Source of the DNA: Bacteroidales bacterium
Lineage (GTDB): Bacteria > Bacteroidota > Bacteroidia > Bacteroidales > VadinHA17
Assembly: GCA_012514255.1 (NCBI GenBank)
Contig: JAAZAP010000084.1
Location: 1 to 9,726, forward strand
DNA: 9,726 nucleotides
Direction of reading: 5' to 3'
The translations under genes and the position numbers were made by a program. This document shows, piece by piece, positions 6,278-9,726 of the stretch; position 1 is the stretch's first letter; each line of letters begins with the position of its first letter. The notes below the pieces were generated by a model. That model was not told the origin of the DNA and did not search any database. It worked only from the letters and a program-made list of their open reading frames with translations.

Positions 6278-7474
6278 TCAATCCACCCTGCCCGGATAGA
6301 CCTTCAGTGCCTCCGCCAGGGTCTCCATGGCGTTGCGCAGGTCATCAATCTTAAGCACATAGGCTACGCGTACTTCATTCTTACCGGCGCCTGGAGTGAA
6401 GTAGAAGCCTGTTGCAGGTGCCACCATCACTGTCTGATCCTTATAACTGAACTCCTCAAGCAGCCACTGTGCGAACCTGTCTGAATCATCTATCGGCAGC
6501 CTGACCACCGTATAGAATGCACCGCGGGGGAGCGGGCAATATACTCCAGGCATCCTGTTAAGGGCATCAACCATAAAATCGCGGCGGGCAATATACTCAT
6601 CATACACCTCCCTGAAGTATTCCTTCGGTGTATCTATTGCTGCTTCGGCAACCAGCTGTCCCAGCCCGGGAGGGCATAAACGTGCCTGTCCGAACCTGAG
6701 CGCTGCCGCCAGCACCTCTTTGTTGTGAGTGATGAGCGCACCAATGCGCACCCCGCACATGCTGTAGCGCTTGGAGACGGAATCAAGCAATACCACATTG
6801 TCACGTATGCCGTCAAGCTGCATGGCTGAGAAATGTTCGGCGCCATAGCAGAACTCCCTGTAGACCTCGTCAGAGAAGAGGAACAGATCGTGCTTCTTCA
6901 CTATGTCACGCAGTTGCATCAGCTCCTCCTTTGAGTAGAGGGCACCAGTGGGATTATTCGGGTTACATATCAGTATAGCCTTGGTCTTCGGGGTGATCTT
7001 CTTATTGATCTCAGCAATGGAAGGAAGGGCAAAATCATCCTCAATGAAAGATCTCACCGGGACTATCCTGACACCTGCCGTGGTGGCAAATCCGTTGTAA
7101 TTGGCATAGAAGGGCTCAAAGGTGATCACCTCTTCACCCGGGTTGAGGCATGACATAAAGGCAAAAAGCACTGCCTCACTGCCACCCGTAGTAACTATGA
7201 TCTCATTGTGGTCAATATCTATGCCTATTTTCCTGTAGCTCTCTGCCAGCTTGAGGCGGTATGACTCATTCCCGGCGGAATGAGAATACTCAATGACCTT
7301 GATATCAGTTTCCTTTAGTGCTTTCAGCGCCGGTGCGGGAGTATGTATGTCCGGCTGACCAATATTAAGATGATAGACCTTTGTTCCCCTGCGCTTGGCT
7401 TCCTCGGCGAAGGGAACAAGCTTGCGTATGGGTGATGCCGGCATCATCCCGGCCTTTTCTGAAATCTTTGGCAT
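6278..7474 (-). CDS. Class I PLP-dependent aminotransferase, probably aspartate aminotransferase
   Basis: This cytoplasmic fold-type I enzyme of 398 residues likely exchanges the amino group between aspartate or a similar amino acid and 2-oxoglutarate. Visible motifs are NIGQPD (37-42), TTGGSEAV (95-102, cofactor phosphate region), CNPNNPTG (170-177, Asn174), SDEVYREF (201-208, Asp202 and Tyr205), SVSKRYSMCGVRIG (232-245, with Lys235 as the PLP Schiff-base lysine) and VRVAYVL (368-374, Arg369 as the substrate carboxylate binder). All key residues are present. The length and MPKISEKAGMMPASPIRKL start are normal for the family, and the start at 7474 is the first ATG after an in-frame stop region. 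It is monocistronic, convergent with gatD and divergent from valS. Substrate choice (aspartate, or another amino acid such as alanine or an aromatic) cannot be read from the sequence, so no symbol is given. Confidence 0.88.
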   Translation of the reverse strand: MPKISEKAGMMPASPIRKLVPFAEEAKRRGTKVYHLNIGQPDIHTPAPALKALKETDIKVIEYSHSAGNESYRLKLAESYRKIGIDIDHNEIIVTTGGSEAVLFAFMSCLNPGEEVITFEPFYANYNGFATTAGVRIVPVRSFIEDDFALPSIAEINKKITPKTKAILICNPNNPTGALYSKEELMQLRDIVKKHDLFLFSDEVYREFCYGAEHFSAMQLDGIRDNVVLLDSVSKRYSMCGVRIGALITHNKEVLAAALRFGQARLCPPGLGQLVAEAAIDTPKEYFREVYDEYIARRDFMVDALNRMPGVYCPLPRGAFYTVVRLPIDDSDRFAQWLLEEFSYKDQTVMVAPATGFYFTPGAGKNEVRVAYVLKIDDLRNAMETLAEALKVYPGRVD

Positions 7475-7510
7475 TGCTTCTAATTTTTAAACCCTGATTA
7501 GTTACCGTTT

Positions 7511-7518
7511 CAAATGTA
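7511..7518 (-). promoter_or_regulatory. -7-like box for the aminotransferase gene
   Basis: The minus strand reads TACATTTG, an exact match to the Bacteroidota -7 element TAnnTTTG, 36 bp before the start codon at 7474. It would give a leader of about 30 nt. A TTTG lies only 2 bp upstream of it (7521-7524 on the plus-strand numbering), not at -33 spacing, so the -33 half is unconvincing. Confidence 0.4.
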
Positions 7519-7591
7519 TTCAAATTCATTTTTCCGAACTATGATTTTGAGCATAAGACCATCCACTTTTTCCATAATGGCAACAAAATAT

Positions 7592-7599
7592 TAATTTTG
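7592..7599 (+). promoter_or_regulatory. -7-like box TAATTTTG for valS
   Basis: TAATTTTG matches the Bacteroidota -7 consensus. A T-run at 7567-7571 lies about 21 bp upstream, where a TTTG -33 box would be, but lacks the G. Transcription from here would start near 7605 and produce a leader of about 145 nt, most of it the tandem array 7637-7748. The spacer 7475-7636 contains no other structure I can support beyond the short palindrome CCATAATGG at 7572-7580. Confidence 0.35.
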
Positions 7600-7636
7600 T
7601 GCCCTTACATATTGTATTACCGGCCCGCAAACCAAA

Positions 7637-7748
7637 AAATCGCAAATCCCAAATCGCAAATCCCAAATCGCAAATCCCAAATCGCAAATCCCAAATCGCA
7701 AATCCAAAATCGCAAGTCCCAAATCGAACATCGCAAATCCCAAATCCC
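7637..7748. repeat. 14-bp tandem array (heptamer pairs AAATCGC/AAATCCC) ending at the valS start codon
   Basis: Units of AAATCGCAAATCCC begin at 7637, 7651, 7665 and 7679 (perfect), then 7693 (ends CCA) and 7707 (one A-to-G change). A degenerate, shortened stretch AAATCGAAC follows at 7721-7729, then ATCGCAAATCCC at 7730-7741 and a half unit AAATCCC at 7742-7748. The unit is two near-identical heptamers differing at one base, so the basic period is 7 bp. The array abuts the ATG of valS at 7749 with no base between, and would form a nearly G-free, unstructured leader. Its minus strand is open in several frames, giving spurious repetitive peptides. Confidence 0.95.
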
Positions 7749-9726
7749 ATGACCGAGATTCCCTCAAAATATGAACCCGCATCAGCGGAGAGCAGGTGGT
7801 ACAGTTACTGGATGGAGAAGGGTTTCTTCCGCAGCAGGCCTGATAACCGTGAACCATATACCATTATCATCCCTCCGCCCAATGTGACAGGAGTTCTCCA
7901 CATGGGACACATGCTCAATAACACCACCCAGGATGTGCTTATCAGGCGTGCCCGCATGCTGGGATTCAACGCCTGCTGGGTGCCCGGCACCGATCATGCC
8001 AGTATAGCCACTGAAGCAAGGCTGGTTGCCAAACTGCGCAGTGAGGGCATTGAGAAGAGATCACTTACCCGTGACGAGTTCATGGAGCACGCATGGGAGT
8101 GGACCCGCAAACATGGCGGCATTATACTGGAGCAGCTCAAGAGGCTGGGAGCGTCATGCGACTGGGAACGGACACTCTTCACTATGGATGAACCCCGGTA
8201 TAAGTCTGTGATCAAGGTCTTTGTAGACTTATACAAAAAAGGATTAATATACCGTGGAGTACGCATGGTCAACTGGGATCCCCAGGCATTGACGGCTGTC
8301 TCTGACGAGGAGGTTGTCTACACCGAAGAGAAGTCGAAGCTATACTACGTCCGCTACCAAATAGTGGGCGAAGAGGGCTGTGTCACAGTGGCTACCACCC
8401 GCCCGGAGACTATCCTGGGTGATACAGCTGTCTGTGCCAACCCGGCAGATGAACGGTACGCGCACCTGAAGGGCAAGCACGTTATTGTACCCATGGTCAA
8501 CCGTGAGGTGCCGTTCATCTTTGACGATTATGTTGATATGGAGTTCGGCACAGGATGCCTCAAGATCACTCCGGCACATGATATAAATGACTATGAGATA
8601 GGGGTCAGGTATAATCTTGAAAGCATTGATATCTTCAATGATGACGGTACACTTTCAGAGGCAGCAGGGCTCTTCATCGGTAAAGACCGTTTTGAGGCAA
8701 GGAGCCTGGCAGAGGTGGAGCTCAGCCGCACAGGCGCTCTCGTGAAGGTTGAGGATTATATCAACAAGATCGGCAGGTCAGAACGCACTCACGTGGTGAT
8801 AGAACCCAAGCTCTCACTGCAATGGTTCCTCAGTATGAAGGACATATCACAGCCGGCTCTCAGGGCAGTGATGGATAATACAGTCAGGCTTTACCCCGAT
8901 AAGTTCAAGAATGTATACAGGCACTGGATGGAGAATGTACGCGACTGGTGCATCAGCAGGCAGCTGTGGTGGGGTCACCGGATACCGGCATGGTATTACA
9001 GCAACAATGAATTCGTGGTTGCGGAGACAGAGGAGGAAGCCGTGGAGAAGGCGCGCCGGGCTACCGGCAATGCGAAACTGACAATGAATGACCTTCGCCA
9101 GGATGAGGATGTGCTTGACACCTGGTTCTCATCATGGCTCTGGCCTCTCACATGCTTTGACGGCATTAACCACCCTGACAACGAAGACATTAAATACTAC
9201 TACCCCTCCAACGTCCTGGTGACCGCCCCGGACATTCTCTTCTTCTGGGTTGCCAGGATGATCATAGCGGGTTATGAGTACCGCGGACAAGAGCCATTCG
9301 GCGATGTCTACCTCACAGGCATGGTTCGCGACAAGCAGAAACGCAAGATGTCGAAGTCGCTTGGCAACTCCCCGGACCCGATAGACCTGATGGAGAAGTA
9401 TGGCGCTGACGGCGTGAGGGTTGGCATGCTGCTCTGCTCGCCGGCAGGGAATGACCTCCTGTATGACGACAGCCTTCCCGAGCAGGGGCGGAATTTTGCC
9501 AACAAGATATGGAATGCCTTCCGGCTGATGATGACTATGAAGAGGGATGATGGGCTGGAGCAGCCTGCCGCCTCAGCCGCTGCCGTGGCATGGATGCGAA
9601 ACACCATGAGGAAGAGCCTTGCCGACATAGAAGATAGCTTTGTAAGGTACCGTATATCTGATGCTTTGATGCAGGCATACAAGCTATTCTGGGACGATTT
9701 CTCAGGATGGTTTCTGGAGATCATCA
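7749..9726 (+). CDS. valS: Valyl-tRNA synthetase, 3' end cut by the window
   Basis: ValRS charges tRNA(Val) with valine in the cytoplasm. About 659 codons are present of a family length near 875-880; the frame is uninterrupted to the window edge. Domains in order: class I nucleotide-binding fold with [13 protein letters not shown] (42-54, HIGH motif as HMGH), GTDHA (80-84), the CP1 editing domain with [14 protein letters not shown] (215-228), [18 protein letters not shown] near the return to the Rossmann fold, then [13 protein letters not shown] and KMSKS at 533-537. The start of the helical anticodon-binding domain follows; the rest of it and the C-terminal coiled coil lie outside. ATG 7749 is chosen because [10 protein letters not shown] matches the usual ValRS N-terminus (MEIPSKYDP-like). 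The frame is open upstream through the repeat array to a stop at 7575-7577, but without an ATG. No Shine-Dalgarno sequence is visible. Confidence 0.96.
   Translation, partial: MTEIPSKYEPASAESRWYSYWMEKGFFRSRPDNREPYTIIIPPPNVTGVLHMGHMLNNTTQDVLIRRARMLGFNACWVPGTDHASIATEARLVAKLRSEGIEKRSLTRDEFMEHAWEWTRKHGGIILEQLKRLGASCDWERTLFTMDEPRYKSVIKVFVDLYKKGLIYRGVRMVNWDPQALTAVSDEEVVYTEEKSKLYYVRYQIVGEEGCVTVATTRPETILGDTAVCANPADERYAHLKGKHVIVPMVNREVPFIFDDYVDMEFGTGCLKITPAHDINDYEIGVRYNLESIDIFNDDGTLSEAAGLFIGKDRFEARSLAEVELSRTGALVKVEDYINKIGRSERTHVVIEPKLSLQWFLSMKDISQPALRAVMDNTVRLYPDKFKNVYRHWMENVRDWCISRQLWWGHRIPAWYYSNNEFVVAETEEEAVEKARRATGNAKLTMNDLRQDEDVLDTWFSSWLWPLTCFDGINHPDNEDIKYYYPSNVLVTAPDILFFWVARMIIAGYEYRGQEPFGDVYLTGMVRDKQKRKMSKSLGNSPDPIDLMEKYGADGVRVGMLLCSPAGNDLLYDDSLPEQGRNFANKIWNAFRLMMTMKRDDGLEQPAASAAAVAWMRNTMRKSLADIEDSFVRYRISDALMQAYKLFWDDFSGWFLEII

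Noticed and set aside
7637..7748. CRISPR array
   Set aside because: The units are contiguous 14-bp or 7-bp repeats without unique spacers, and no cas gene is nearby.
7526..7857. Minus-strand open frames encoding repetitive [18 protein letters not shown] peptides
   Set aside because: They are direct translations of the 14-bp tandem array, with no independent start signal or homology, and they overlap the firmly identified valS.
9308..9726. 138-residue minus-strand frame at the window end
   Set aside because: It is antisense to the valS KMSKS and anticodon-binding region, whose plus-strand frame is clearly coding.

Overview
The window looks like chromosomal DNA from a member of the Bacteroidota, probably a Bacteroidales-like lineage known mainly from environmental genomes. 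The evidence is indirect: a lipoprotein of the NamZ/DUF1343 family, a LolC/LolE-type permease with the N-terminus usual in that phylum, weak Shine-Dalgarno signals, and several matches to the phylum's -7 promoter element TAnnTTTG. There is no rRNA or tRNA gene, CRISPR array, insertion sequence or phage gene.

Layout. (1) 50-1225, minus: a NamZ-like exo-beta-N-acetylmuramidase lipoprotein, followed at 3-37 by a strong hairpin. (2) About 1320-2564, plus, divergent from it: a LolC/LolE (FtsX-domain) permease. (3) 2565-2775: a 211-bp spacer with three short inverted repeats and one -7-like box. (4) 2782-4776 and 4783-6168, plus: a two-gene unit 6 bp apart encoding GatE and GatD, the archaeal-type Glu-tRNA(Gln) amidotransferase. 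(5) 6169-6277: a convergent spacer holding two different heptanucleotide tandem arrays. (6) 6278-7474, minus: a class I PLP-dependent aminotransferase, probably aspartate aminotransferase. (7) 7475-7748: a divergent spacer whose valS-proximal half is a third heptanucleotide-based array ending exactly at the valS start codon. (8) 7749-9726, plus: valyl-tRNA synthetase, cut by the window end.

The most notable content is the complete gatE-gatD pair. GatDE is the textbook archaeal route to Gln-tRNA(Gln); bacteria normally use GatCAB or a glutaminyl-tRNA synthetase. Here it sits among bacterial genes, with catalytic and tRNA-transamidation motifs intact, so the organism probably acquired an archaeal-type route to Gln-tRNA(Gln). 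I recall gatE/gatD annotations in some Bacteroidales-like genomes but cannot verify this here. Apart from the gatE-gatD operon and a loose translation theme with valS, the neighbours do not form an obvious single pathway.

The second notable feature is three tandem arrays with unrelated sequences but the same 7-bp period, clustered within 1.6 kb around the aminotransferase gene. This suggests a lineage-specific process generating heptamer repeats in intergenic DNA.
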